A DNA stretch of 36,382 nucleotides. It comes from CAYOBW01 sp964402115 (GTDB lineage Bacteria > Verrucomicrobiota > Kiritimatiellia > UBA8416 > CAYOBW01). The stretch lies in assembly GCA_964402115.1 (NCBI GenBank), contig CAYOBW010000036.1, positions 1 through 36,382 of the forward strand, written 5' to 3'. Both the position numbers and the translations under genes were made by a program. Position 1 is the stretch's first letter, and the number at the start of each line of letters is the position of its first letter. Below, piece after piece: positions 8,501 through 17,600 of the stretch. Under the pieces are notes generated by a model that was not told the DNA's origin, did no database searches, and saw nothing but the letters and a program-made list of their open reading frames with translations.

Positions 8501-10461
8501 ACCGTCGTCGGACCGGTGAACGTGATGTTGCCGCCGTAGAGCGTCTGCGTGCCGCTGCCGTCCTTGACCAGGCAGAGCGTGCCGCCGGCGCTGCGCAAAT
8601 AGCCGTTGTACCCGTAGTTGCCCGCGCCCTTGAGCACCAGGGTCGAGACGCCGCTCACCGCGCCCGCCGGCGCCTGCTCGCTGTGCTGGATAACGCTCTT
8701 GCCGCTGCACAGGGAGTTGTCGATCCCCGCCACGCGCTGGACGGTGCCCAGCAGTTCGAACCGGACGTGATCGCCCGAGCCGTCGACGCCCGCGAAGCGC
8801 ACGACCGAGTTGGTCGCGAACTGGTTGTCCGCCAGCGTGTACACGACCAGCCCGCCCGCGAACTTGGCGTTGATCCCGAGAAAGTCGCCGGCAATGGCCG
8901 GGCCGGTCGTCTTGTTCAGCGCCAGGTACCCCTGCGCGAACGTCGTGAGGCCCGTGCAGGTGTTCGGCCGGCCGCCGCCGAGGGTCAGCGTGCCGGTGCC
9001 GCACTTGTTCAGGGAGACCGCGCCCGCGCCGTTCGCGATGACGCCGTTGAAGGCGCCGCTCTTGTTGTCCGCGCCGACGATCAGCGTGGCCGCCGTGCCG
9101 GCCGCGCCGTTGAGCACCGTGCCGCCGGACCCGCCGGCGTCCTTCAGCGCGCCCAGGTCCTGGCTGCCGCCGTTCAGGTCCAGCACGCCGTCGGCTGCCA
9201 CCGTAATGTCCCCGCCGTCCGGCAGCGCCCCGAGGCCCCACTTCTCGATCAGGTACCGCTCGACCTGCCGGCGTTCCGAGTCCAGCAGGGTCCAGTTGTA
9301 CACGAGGAGTTCGGCGAGCTCGCCCGAGGAGTACTCCGTGCCCGCCCCGCCGTAGCCGCCGCCCACCTTGAGACCGTTCGGGCCGTTCATCGTCGTGCCG
9401 CTCGACCCAAGCAGCGTGCCGTTGCGGTAGACGGCCGTCGTGCCGCCGTTCGGGATCACCGCCGTGTACAGGTACGCGCCGGTGTCCGCGGACGTCGTCG
9501 TGCCGGTCACGAAGCCGCTGGCATCCTTCAGGTGCGCGACGTCTTTGCGGCTGGCCCAGTAGCCCAGCAGCCAGTTGGACCCCGTCCCCGCGTTCCACGC
9601 GCCCAGCAGGCGGTAGTTCGCTTCGCCCGTGAGGCGCGCCACGAACAGGATCGTGCAAGGCGCCGGGAAGTTGTTCGCGTTGTAGAAGATCGAGGCCGTG
9701 TTGTTGTTGCCGTAGACGCGGAGCACGGGCCGGCGGCCGAAGCCCGCGCTGCTGCTGAAGAACGTGGGCGCCTGCGCTCCCGACGCGTAGGCGGGGAAGT
9801 TGCCGATGGCCCCCGTGGAGGCCTTGTTCACCCACGCGACCGGCTGCGAGCCGTCCGCCGGCATCACGCCGTTGCCATTGACGTCGCAGGCATCCAGCCA
9901 CACGATGTAGCCGAGCACCGGCGGCGCGGCGTACGACGGCGTCCCGCCGACCCGCAGCGTGCCGCCGCCCAGCGTCGTGCCGCCGCCGTACGTATGGACG
10001 CCGCCGAGCGTGAGCGTGCCCGTGCCCGTCTTGGCGAGTGTGGCCGTGGCCCCCGCGATCGCGCCGTTCCGGATCGTGTAGCTGTTGGTTCCGCCAACGG
10101 ACAGGCCGCCGCCCGCCGTGATGGCCAGCGTCGTCCCGTTCAGGTCCAGCGCGCCTCCCGCGCCTGTGTCGATCGAGAGCGAGCGCGCCCGGTGCGGATC
10201 GGGCACGGCGTCCAGCAGCAGCGTGCCCGCCGCGTAGTCCGGGTCGCCGTTCGCCGTGGTGAAGTCCACGGCGGCATCGTCGCTGCTCTTCCTCAGGAGC
10301 ACGCCGGCAGCGGCAGGCGCCACCGTTGCGGCTTCACCCGCGGCATACCCCGCCACCCCCGCGGGCTGGCGCGGCCCGGCGCCCCCCGTCCCGGCCCCCA
10401 GAGTCACCGCCGCACACAGGGTCAGCCAGCAGAACCGTGCCGCGGATTGTGCCTCGTTCAT
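1435..10461 (-). CDS. Giant secreted PATR-repeat protein with LamG and DUF2341 domains (3008 aa)
   Basis: Probable cell-surface or secreted beta-helical protein. The start at 10461 follows AGGAGG by 6 bases and opens a signal peptide (MNEAQSAAR, then hydrophobic FCWLTLCAAVTLGAG); the reading upstream to 10575 overlaps the previous gene and is rejected. About 12 PATR units are visible by eye, of the form K.GxGTLTLxGxxTYxGxTTVxxGTL. Residues about 175-410 form a LamG-like module (GYIVWLDA to YLIEKWGLG). Residues about 1950-2045 match DUF2341 (YDRSETLTNFPALLVL, then WLSYEIEQWDP), followed to about 2275 by a second LamG-like module. The last 360 residues resemble the C-terminus of the neighbouring giant protein. 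No beta-barrel, PEP-CTERM or LPXTG signal is visible. It lies 97 bases after the larger giant gene and is probably cotranscribed with it. LamG modules suggest glycan or protein binding; the ligand cannot be inferred. Confidence 0.88.
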   Translation of the reverse strand: MNEAQSAARFCWLTLCAAVTLGAGTGGAGPRQPAGVAGYAAGEAATVAPAAAGVLLRKSSDDAAVDFTTANGDPDYAAGTLLLDAVPDPHRARSLSIDTGAGGALDLNGTTLAITAGGGLSVGGTNSYTIRNGAIAGATATLAKTGTGTLTLGGVHTYGGGTTLGGGTLRVGGTPSYAAPPVLGYIVWLDACDVNGNGVMPADGSQPVAWVNKASTGAIGNFPAYASGAQAPTFFSSSAGFGRRPVLRVYGNNNTASIFYNANNFPAPCTILFVARLTGEANYRLLGAWNAGTGSNWLLGYWASRKDVAHLKDASGFVTGTTTSADTGAYLYTAVIPNGGTTAVYRNGTLLGSSGTTMNGPNGLKVGGGYGGAGTEYSSGELAELLVYNWTLLDSERRQVERYLIEKWGLGALPDGGDITVAADGVLDLNGGSQDLGALKDAGGSGGTVLNGAAGTAATLIVGADNKSGAFNGVIANGAGAVSLNKCGTGTLTLGGGRPNTCTGLTTFAQGYLALNKTTGPAIAGDFLGINAKFAGGLVVYTLADNQFATNSVVRFAGVDGSGDHVRFELLGTVQRVAGIDNSLCSGKSVIQHSEQAPAGAVSGVSTLVLKGAGNYGYNGYLRSAGGTLCLVKDGSGTQTLYGGNITFTGPTTVNAGTLTLHNTTAFASATLINRATVRLYADGNNAEVIASPLSGSGAWIVDGPGSGTLFENRVILRGNGSDATNTLGVINGGKLWVDRAVNAIGDSQLVNVGPAATFVVYHGIAETIGGLTGSGNVFGVDLAGQISALTVGGGDRSAAFGGTLQNTGSTLTLTKVGAGTQTLTGASTYSGGTTVNAGTLSVENASGSATGTGAVLVNGGTLGGGGAVAGVVTVNAGGRVAPGSGGVGNLTAGGLVLAVGSVLDIECSAAPDNDKLSVTGSGALTLNGGGINLYQAGTTAPWTTPGTYNLISYSGAIGGLGVAALDVLNPQPGLRYRFSESGGWVVVTVTAVATPGWSGAGADANWRTAANWGGAAPAAGDALTFGQPGALRLANVNDYAANTPFGGIAFANGAVYTLGGNALNLQGDVVNATAGSQTLNLGLVLDGGSRSFVAAAGDLVVGGAIGEAGGAWGLRKSGSGTLTLGGANTYSGGTTLRGGTLALASAGALGTAGAISFSGGTLRFSAANAGDYSARFSTADGQAFRLDTAGQAVTLAAALASAGGSLAKLGAGTLTLNGASTYTGTTAIEAGTLKAGNVAQLPVNGAVAIAAGAQFDFAGRGDTLTRAYSFTAAGSGPDGRGAIINSGGTIGAYSSLRSLTLIGDTTIGALGNYTVNDTGRFDIGYGGGFLSGGGHTLTVSGGSVVPLRGTTVNLAGLVIENAFVYSEDVNDSLGALVTVNPGGAVGGYNGRNNNANIVFNGGKLSTAGGTACSYGGALTANATLAISTASVIPAYGGAEIVINGMISGPGGLSVSGGYWTRLAADNTYAGGTTVNPGGYLLLGNNTLAGNVVGPIVVNGTLGLNHSGTYVFANAATGPGTLSVYNTARAAGSPVSLGDLRINGNATLLVQTGDALVFAGRAWLSGLNTNQRGTLTVTGGSLTVAGAASDDRDTWFEVTQSGGLVNVGALYANQTSAGNIGGTSYTSWYTLTGGRLIAGDIWGSNATAWNRAIGLNLGGGTLAASKSFTMAANVINLTGANGHVTFDPAECTLTVNNALTGAGGFTLDGAGQLVLNGESRYLGPTAVARGMLLVNNSHTNGAAYTVTGGTLSLGRTGRVRAPSVAVSGAGTVDGAGTLLAPVTVGAGGRLTGTLTVGDTVAVGAGGALEGGQDGAGTLTVSNAVTLAGGAVLQWGVRDFAQAAGTGSGLLVVTNTLDFANLPVTLRVVSYAGSARGRAEHFDLSRPVTSVVARATAISGFAAGNVTVDTSTAFANGSRGTWAARVEGTEVQLVYLPDQIQPPTEDDPLARWPRAVPVTFSGYDRSETLTNFPALLVLGPHFINGASVYDLLSDPAHGRDLRFATNTTDSAWLSYEIEQWDPAGDSYVWVRVPRLRAGTTIYLLAGNTNAVYAAPAHATDGSTWTNGFQGVWHMQAANAVDAGPNRLHGSAQGTGATVAAGRIGLADRFDQDSDYVSILNTNSGVFAQAGAYTVSAWVRTASLGSAVGWQAIVGNYSGGAQGFILALRDGGNPNELSIWTDNVWRFSGRVVPTNQWVHVAYTRDGGTGTFYVNGLGVAAVAAGAISANTGVLQLGAGGTSWATQRFNGRLDEIRFSSAARSAAWLWAAYLNQSSPAAFYHVAGGTDRTLYRDEDPLAGGQQEGDGAWDPAAGRNWLNAGGTNVLWQQGARAILGGGGPDSGSAFGIAQSGDAYVSGLTFTNGAALTLTPAAGAIYGALTNTPLYVARDTTINAALGGLGFVKRGPGTLTLGSANGHLGDTRLEAGTLRLTHGQALAYSTLEHVAGTLDFGTLPAATLGGLKGSRTLALSNGGGAALALTVGFNGSSTTYDGALTGPGSLTKNGAGTLTLGGATANAYAGRTTVTQGALALAKPANTAAIPGELVFDNNLSPDVYTLADNQFGSNIVVRFVTDAGDHGRLELIGTSQAVAGIDSSSYGAMRGVIQNREMGPANTGAGTLVLTGAGSYSFGGYLRDSNGRLSLVKTGIGTQTLTGTVIDYTGPTTVGAGRLRLVDLDDTWSAGFALASNAVLEVSNTAREFWIRSAVMLTGNGTFIKAGTSKLTTGTAGGYIRWNMTGGLIDIQAGTFVNDYCDQNVAWVNNKAPMRIAAGATVNMIGGNIITVDALTGAGVVANINNWGVGTLTVGVNGGSGVFDGILKDNGGILALTKLGGGTQTLTGTNAYSGATTVNAGTLRANNVSGSATGAGTVTVNAGGALGGSGTVGAAGSSVIVAAGGRLTPGAAAAAAGVLKVAGNLVLQENAAYDWEYGRDASDKVHVAGDVTLPARLTVAIARTASAPPAGAVLLEWEGASLGETNLAGWTVTGGMGAIYDGANRRVLLGNPGMLILLR
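3660..4612 (-). other. DUF2341 plus LamG insert, unique to the smaller giant protein
   Basis: Translation reads WPRAVPVTFSGYDRSETL, then LRFATNTTDSAWLSYEIEQW, YVWVRVPRL and YLLAGN, the DUF2341 pattern. A concanavalin-A-like LamG fold follows, with VWHM, DYVSI, YTVSAWVRT, WVHVAYTRDGGTGTFYVNG and LDEIRFSSAARS. DUF2341 next to LamG is a known arrangement. I find no counterpart in the 7908-residue neighbour. Confidence 0.75.
6750..7960 (-). repeat. Supermodule S, copy in smaller giant gene
   Basis: About 400 residues with landmarks in fixed order: NGGTLGGGG, NAGGRVAPG, GGINLYQAGTT, YNLISYSGAIGG, VLNPQPGLRYRF, WSGAGADANW, LTFG, AANAGDYSARFST, YRLDTAGQAVT, then KLGAGTLTLNG. The same order recurs at 15070-16285, 21240-22435 and 26540-27745. 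Confidence 0.8.
9230..9935 (-). other. LamG-like module, smaller giant protein
   Basis: Residues about 175-410: GYIVWLDACDVNGNGVMP, RPVLRVYGNNN, TILFVARLTGEANYRLLGAW, NGPNGLKVGGGYGG, SSGELAELLVYNWTL and YLIEKWGLG. The end pattern (ELAELLVYN, then YLxxKWGL) is typical of concanavalin-A-like domains in large secreted PVC proteins. The counterpart in the larger gene is at 17560-18230. Confidence 0.7.
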
Positions 10462-10467
10462 ACGCAA

Positions 10468-10473
10468 CCTCCT
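10468..10473 (-). promoter_or_regulatory. Ribosome binding site fixing the start of the smaller giant gene
   Basis: A perfect AGGAGG on the minus strand, 6 bases before the ATG at 10461. It decides the start against the in-frame ATG at 10575, which overlaps the end of the upstream gene and has no signal peptide next to it. Confidence 0.8.
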
Positions 10474-10496
10474 CACGTGGGCATACATCCAACAGG

Positions 10497-10529
10497 CCGG
10501 CCGGCGCGACCTCACGGTCGGCCAGCCGG
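10497..10529 (-). promoter_or_regulatory. Intercistronic hairpin between the two giant genes
   Basis: A GACC/GGTC stem (10508-10511 with 10516-10519) closes a loop that reads GTGA on the minus strand, a GNRA-type loop. The stem continues outward through about nine more pairs, with one bulge and one mismatch, to 10497 and 10529. It sits between the stop of the larger gene and the Shine-Dalgarno of the smaller one. It could attenuate transcription or stabilise the mRNA; no T-run follows. Confidence 0.5.
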
Positions 10530-10558
10530 TCATACTCAGCCAGCGGGACGCCTTGCCC

Positions 10559-11665
10559 CTACGGCCTTGAGCCAAACGTCATGATCGCGGTTCCGGGCGA
10601 AGGCGCGCTCAGCAGCACGCGCCGGTTCGGGCCGTCGTAGGTCAGCGTGAACCCCGGCGTCGTGGTCCACCCGGCCACGCTCGTGACACCCTGGTTGACG
10701 CCGTCCCACTCCAGCACGACGGCTGGCGACGGGAAGCCCGCGGTCAACCGGGCGACCGACACGTTCAACACGGCGGGCAGCGTCACGTTGCCGTTGACAT
10801 GTACCAGGTCGCTCACGCTGCCACCAAACTCCCAGATGCAGCTGCTGCTTTCCTGCATGACCAGGTTGCCCAGCACCGTCAGCGTGCCCGTGGAAGCCTC
10901 CGTGGCGCCCGGCGTGAGGCTGCCGCCCGCGGCTACCGTGACGTTCTTGCCGGCATCGCCCACCCTGCCGCTGCCGCCCAGCCGGCCGCCGGTGTTCACG
11001 GTCACCAGGCCCGTGCCCGTGGCCGAGCCCGTCGCGTTGTTCGCGCGCAGCGTGCCGCCGTTGACGGCGGTCGCGCCGATATACGTGTGCGCGCCGGTCA
11101 GCGTCTGCGTGCCGGAGCCGACCTTCGTCAGGGCCAGGGCGCTGCCATTGATGTTTGCCAGGGACCCGCTGAAGGTCCCGGAGCCGTTGTTGGCGCCGAC
11201 CGTGAGCGTGCCGATGCCCCAGCTGTTGTTGTTGTTGACGGTTCCGGAGCCGGTCAGCGCATCGACCGTGATGATGTTCCCGCCCACCATGGTCACCGTG
11301 GCGCCGGCCGCGACGTTCAGGGAGGCCTTGTTGTTCACCCACGCCACGGCCTGATCGCAGTAGTCGTTGATGAAGCTGCCCGCCTGGATGTCGATCAGCC
11401 CGGCCGTCATGTTCCAGCGCGCGTAGCCGCTCGCGACACCCGTCGTGAACGACCCCGTCCCGGACTTGATGAAGGTGCCATCGCCGGTCAGCGCCGCGGC
11501 GCTTCTGACCACGAAACTGCGCGCCGTCGTGTTGACTTCCAGCTGCGCGATGTTGTTGATGGCGAACCCGGACGCCCAGGTGTCATCGACGTCGAGCAGG
11601 CGCAGCCTGCCGGCGCTGATCGTGGTCGAACCGCTGTAGTCGATCGTCGTACCGGTCAGCGTCAG
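10559..11665 (-). repeat. Conserved C-terminal module of the larger giant protein
   Basis: Counterpart of the module at 1435-2510, from DYSGSTTISAGRLRLLDVDD to the stop. It keeps NDYCDQAVAWVNNKA, GGNIITVDALTGSG, NVTLPA, VVLEWDG and YDGPNRRVLL. Similarity is clear along the whole stretch except the last 10-15 residues. Confidence 0.8.
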
Positions 11666-14600
11666 CATGCCGGCGCCCGTCTTGAGGAACGTCCCGCTGC
11701 CGTTGACGTCAACGCCGAGTGACTGGGAGACGCCCGCCCCCATGTTCCATTCGACCGTGGCGTTGTTGAGGAGGCCGCCGTTGCCCATGACCTGGAGGAC
11801 GTCCTGGAAGAGCACCTTGCCGCCGCTGACGGTGATCTTGCCGATATTGCCGCTGGATGTGCTGGCGAAGCGCATCGTCCCCGCGCCGAGCTTGTTCATG
11901 AAGCCCCAGGTCACGCCGGGGAAATGGGTGAAGCTTCCGCGGATATCCAGGTCGACGCCCGACGGGTCGCCCGTCAGGCCGACGTTGATATCCCGGGTCG
12001 CGTTATCGCCCATCCGGAAGTCGGCCGTGATGACGCTGGTATTCGTGCCGCCCACCGTCATGTTGCCGCGCAGGAGGTAGTTGCCGTAGTTGGCGTGCGC
12101 CGGCACCGTGGCCTCCAGCCGGCCGCCGTTCAGGACCAGGACCGTGCCGCCGGCGCCGCCGTTGTAGAACTGCTGGTAGGAGCCGCCCGCCTGGACCAGG
12201 CGCCCGCCGCCGTTGATCGTCGTCGTGCCGATGCCGTTGATGGCGTCCGTCACCACGCCCCGCACCGTGCCGCCACTGTTGATGGTCCAGACGCCGCGAC
12301 CGACATTGGCCGCGGCCAGCGCCACTTCACCCGCGTTGACCGCCGTGCCGCCGGTATGCGTGTCGCTCTGGAGCGTCAGCACGCCGCTGCCGCGCTTCGT
12401 CACGGCCCCCGTCCCGCTGAGCGTGCCGGCGAAGCTCACGCTGTTCGCGCCCACGTCGAACGTGGCATTGGTGCCGGGCCCGAGCGCCTGGATCTTGCCC
12501 GACACGTCCTGCGCGTTGCCGGCCACCCACTGCAGCGTGGAGTTGCTGACGAACGTGACGTTGCCGAGGCCCAGGCTGTTGTTCGCGAACGCAAGCGTGC
12601 CGGCCGTCAGGTAGGTGCCGCCGCCGTAGCTGTTGGCGTTCAGGACCGTGCTGGTAGCCGCGCCATACTTGTAAAGGGCCGCGGACCCCTCGATGCCGAA
12701 AGCGCCGGCGAGCGTCGCGGGCTGGGTCTGGTTCCTGAACGTGACGCGTCCCGGCAGCACATCCGCCGCCAGCGTAGCCGTGTAGGGCGCGCCCGGCGTG
12801 TCGTCGAACAGCGTCAGGTCGCCGTCAAGGTAGGTGCTGGGGGCGCCCTCGTACAGCCAGTTGGCCGTCGTGTCCACGTCCCAGCTGCCGCTGACCGTAT
12901 TCCAGGTGACCACTGCCGACCCGACCGCCGTGACATTCAGCTCCACGGTCCGGCTGCCGGCGTTGTGCTGCAGCGTCGCCGTGACGCCGCGGGGCAGCCG
13001 CCCCAGCTGCAGCGCCGCATAGCCGCCGCCCTGGATCGTGCCCGCGTACCGGATCAGCGTATGCACGCCGGTCCCCGCCACGCTGGCCACGTTGATGGTG
13101 GCCGAACCGCTGGACGGTGTCGCCAGCCCGTCCGTGCCGGTGACCTCCACCACGCCGTCCGGCGTCCTGGAGAACCGCAGGATCGCGCCGCTCTCCAGCG
13201 CCAGGCTCGCGGCCCTGAACGTCCCCACGCCCACGGCGCCGGGATCCAGCAAGCCGCCGCTGCGGACCGTGACGGTGTTGTTCGCCGTCAACGTGCCCGT
13301 CAGGAGGCCGTCGCCATTCACCGTCAGCGTTCCGGAGAGGGTGCCGCTGCCCGAGACCAGGCCGCCGTTGCCGATCGTCGTCGGGGTCGTGTTGACGGCG
13401 CCCAGGACCTCCGCCCGGCCGGCGCCGGAGACCGTCAGGGAGGCAGCGCCGGTGAGCGAGCCGCTGCCGCCCACGATGAGCGTGCCGCCGGTCACCGCGT
13501 ACGCGCCGCCGCCGGCGTGCGAACCGGTGACCTGCAGGGTGCCCGACGCGACCTGCGTCGTGCCCGCGTAGGCGTTGGCGCCGCCGAGCACGAGGGAGCC
13601 GCCCAGGCTGCCCGCAACGCTCAGACCGCCGACGCCGGTCAGGTTCCCGCCGAGGGAGATCGCGTAGCCCGCCGGCACGAAGGTGACAACGCCGCCCGCG
13701 GCGGTCAGGCTCATGGGCCTGGACGACGACCACGGCGCGCTGGCCGATACCGTCCCGCCGGCCAGGTTGATGACACTCGACCCGGCGCTGGTCATGCCGC
13801 CGGCCCCGAGCACCAGCGTGCCGGACGTCAGGTTCAGCGTGCTGGCGGGGCCGTTGCCGTTGTCGTCGACAACCAGCTGCGGCGTGCGCACCGTGCCTCC
13901 GGAAACGTTCAGCGTACCGGGGCCGTCCCAGCCCACGCTGATCCGACCGTTCAGGTTGACCAGTTCGCCACCGGTGATGCTGTAGACCCCGGTCTGATTA
14001 TAATGCGCGATGCGGAACACGTTCCCGGCGGCGTTGTCCACGGTCACGGACCCGCCCGTTTGCGTCACATAACCCGGGGAGGTGCTCCAGTCGAGGTACA
14101 GCGATCCCACCCGCACCGCGCCGTTCAGGATGTGCGTGCCGGTCTCGCCGATCTGCAGCAGGCCGGCCAGATTCACGTTTCCGGCCACCGTCGCGCCGCG
14201 ACCGCTCGGGCTGTACAGGGTCATGGCGCCGGAACCGGTCACGGTGTTGGCGAAGGTATAGGCGTCGCTATGGTGGATGCCCAGCGTGCCGTTGACGACA
14301 ATGGGGCCCGCCACGCTGCCGCCCGCCGAGTTGTTGCCCAGCAGCAGGTTGCCGCCGGCGTTGACCGTCGTGCCGCCGGCGTAGTCGTTGGCCGCCGTCA
14401 GCCGCGCCCAATAGCCGCCGGAGACGATCAGTCCGCCGGGGCCGGTGATCAAGCCGTTGACCACGATTTCCTGGCTGCCGTAGCCGCCGCACACGGAAGC
14501 CGTGCTGATCGTGAACGTCGCGTTCGCGGTCAAGGTGCCGCCGTACGAGCACGACGCGCCGCCGCCCGCGGTGCTGAGCGTGCCGCCGTTGAAGACGATG

Positions 14601-17600
14601 TTCGCGTTGTTGTTCCGGCCGTTGTACCCGCCGACCGCGCCACCCGGGTTGACCGTCACCAGCGTGCCGAGGCTGTTGTTCACGTCCTCGCTGTAAACGA
14701 AGGCGTTGTTGATGATGAGGTTGGCCAGGTTGACCGTCGTCCCGCGCAGAGGCACGACGCTGCCGCCCGTGACCGTCAGCGTGTAGCCGCCGCCGTTGAT
14801 CAGCCCGCCGCCGTAGCCGATGTCGAAGCGGGCGGTGTCGTTGACGGCGTAGTTGCCGATCCCGCCGATCGTGGTGTCGCCGGTCAGCGTCAGCGACCGC
14901 AGCGAGGAGTTCGCCCCGATGGTGCCGCCGGTGTTGATGATCGCGCCGCGCCCGTCCGGCCCGGCGCCGGCAGCGGTGAAGCTGTAGGCGCGGGTGGTGG
15001 TGTTGCCGAATCCGGCGAAGTCGAACTGCGCGCCCGCGGCGATCGTCGCCGCGCTGTTCACCGGCAGCTGCGCCACGTTGCCCGCCTTCAGCGTGCCGGC
15101 GTTGATGGTCGTGGCCCCGGTGTACGTGCCGGCGCCGGTGACGGTCAGCGTCCCCGCGCCCCGCTTGGTCAGCGAGCCGCCCGCGCTGGTCAGCGCCGTG
15201 GCCAGCGTGACGTTCTGCCCGGCGGTGTCGAGACGGTACTCCTGCCCGGCGGCCGTGCTGAACCGCCCCGAGTAGTCCGTCGTGTTCGCGGCGCTGAACT
15301 GCAGCGTGCCGCCGCCGAAGGCGATAGTCCCGGCGGACCCGAGCGCCCCGGCCGACGCCAGCACCAGCGTCCCGTCGCCCAGCGCCGTGCCGCCGGTGTA
15401 CGTGTTTGCCCCGCCCAGCGTCAGCGTGTAGCCGCCGCCCTTGTTCAGGCTCCACGCGCCGCCGGCCTCGCTGATGTTGCCGTTGACGACAAGATCCCCG
15501 GAGGCCGCGACGAACGACCGGCTGCTGCCGTCCAGCACCAGCGGCAGGCTCAGCGTCTGAACCTCCGCGTTGTTGTTGACGATGCCGCCCTGCAGGTTCA
15601 GCGGGCTGCCGCTCAGGGTGTACGAGCCGCCGTCGGCGAAGGTGAGGCCGCCGAACGGCGTGTTGGCCGCGAAGTTGTTGACGTTGCCCAGCCGCAGCGC
15701 GCCCGCCTGGCCGAAGGTCAGCGTATCGCCGCCCACCGGCGCGCTGCCGCCCCAGTTCGCCCCCGTCAGCCAGTTGTCGTCGCCGCCGTTGCCGCTCCAT
15801 TTCGCCGCCGTGCCGATGTTCAGCACCACCCAGCCGCCGCTCACGGTGAAGCGGTAGCTCAGGCCGGGCTGCGGATTGAGCACTTCCAGCGCGCCGAGTC
15901 CGGCTCCGCCGATGGCGCCGCTGTAGCTGATCAGGTTGTATGTGCCCGGCGTCGCCCATGGGCTCGTCGAACCGGCCTGGTAGAGGTACAAGCCGCCGCC
16001 GTTGACAACCAGCCCGCCGCTGGTCGTGACGCCCAGCTTGTCGTTCGCGGGCGTCGCGTTGAACTCAAGCTCCAGGATGCTGCCCGCCACCAAGGTGAGC
16101 CCTCCCGCCGTCAACGTACCCACGCCGCCGCCGCCGGGCGTCACGCGGCCGCCCGCGTTCACGGTCACCACGCCCGACAGCGTGCCCCCGCCGCCCAGCG
16201 TGCCGCCGTTCACCGAAACCGCGCCCGTGCCCGTGCCCGAGCCGGCGACGTTGTTCACGAGCAGCGTGCCGTCATTGATCGCCGTGCCGCCGCTGTACGT
16301 GCTGGCCCCCGCCAGGGTCTGCGTGCCCGTGCCGATCTTGGTCAGCGTCAGCGTGCTGAGGTTGTTCTGGATCGTGCCCGCGAACGAGGCTGAGCGGTTC
16401 CCGCCGCCGACGGTCAGCGCCGACATGCCCGCCGCATCGCCACCGTAGACGATGCCGTTGCCCGTCAGGCCGCCGATCGTTTCCGCGATGCCCTGGTAGA
16501 CGTAGAACGTCGCCGACGCGCCCAGGTTCACGAGCTGCGCATCGCCGATGGCGTTCCGACCGGCCTGGTCCACCCAGAGCTTGCCGCTATTGACCACGTT
16601 GATCGCGTTCGTGGCGTCGCTGCCGTTGCCGCGCAAGATGACGCGGTTCTGCCAGATGGTGCCGCCGCCGGGACCGTCCACGGTCCACGTGCCCGCCCCC
16701 GACAGAATCGTGCTGACCACTGCGGCATTGTTGCCGTCCGCATACATCCGCACGGTGGCCCGGTTGTCGATCAGCGACGACTGGAAGCCGGTCGTGTTGA
16801 AGAGCGTCAGCGTGCCGGCTTCGACCGTCGTCGGGCCGGTGTAATAGATGGTGCCGCCGTACAGCGTCTGCGTGCCGCTGCCCCGCTTGATCAGGCTCAG
16901 CGTGCCGCCGTCGCTGCGCAGCCAGCCGTTGTACCAGTAGCTGCCCGCGCCGTTGAGGATCAGGGTCGAGGCGCTGCTCACGTAGGTGATGCCGCCGGGC
17001 GTCTGCTCGCGGTGCTGGATGACGCTCCGGCCATTGCCGAGGCTGTTGTCGATGCCCGCCAGGTTCTGAACCGTGCCCAGCAATTCGAACCGGACGTGGT
17101 CGTCGCTGGTGTTCATGAAGCGCATGACCGTGTTGGTCGTGAACTGGTTGTCCTTCGTCGTGTACACCACGCTGGCCCCGAGTCGCGCGTTCTCCCCAAG
17201 GAAGTCGCCGGGGATGGCCGGGCCGACCGTCTTGTTCAGCCCGAGGTAGCCCTGCGCGAACGTGGTGAGCCCCGTGTAGGTGTTCGGCTGGCTGCCGCCG
17301 AGGGTCAGCGTGCCGGTGCCGCCCTTGTTCAACGAGACCGCCCCCGCGCCATTGGCGATGACGCCGTTGAACGTGGCGCTCTTGTTGCCCGTGCCTGTAA
17401 TCAGCGTGGCCGCCGTGCGCGCGGCGCTGTTCAGCACCGTGCCGCCCGCGCCGCCCGAGTCGTTCAGCGCGCCGAGGTTCTGGCTCCCGCCATTCAGGTC
17501 CAGCGTCGCGCCCGACGCCACCGTCACGTCCGCGCCGTCCGGCAGCGCGCCCAGGCCCCACTTCTTGATGAGATACTGCTCGACGCGCTTGCGCTCGCTG

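Larger units (their letters stand above)
5895..10030 (-). repeat. About 4.1 kb block duplicated in both giant genes (copy in smaller gene)
   Basis: The block runs from the PATR unit before GYIVWLDACDVNG to GTYVFANAATGPG and is collinear with 14215-18350 at an offset of about 8.3 kb. In a sampled stretch, 6601-6660 and 14930-14989 agree at 54 of 60 bases. It carries the LamG module, an NQF...DH.RFELLGT module and one copy of the 1.2-kb supermodule. Confidence 0.85.

Noticed and set aside
10462..10575. N-terminal extension of the smaller giant protein to an ATG at 10575
   Set aside because: It overlaps the end of the preceding gene, lacks a ribosome site and would bury the signal peptide behind 38 residues. 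The ATG at 10461 has a perfect AGGAGG.
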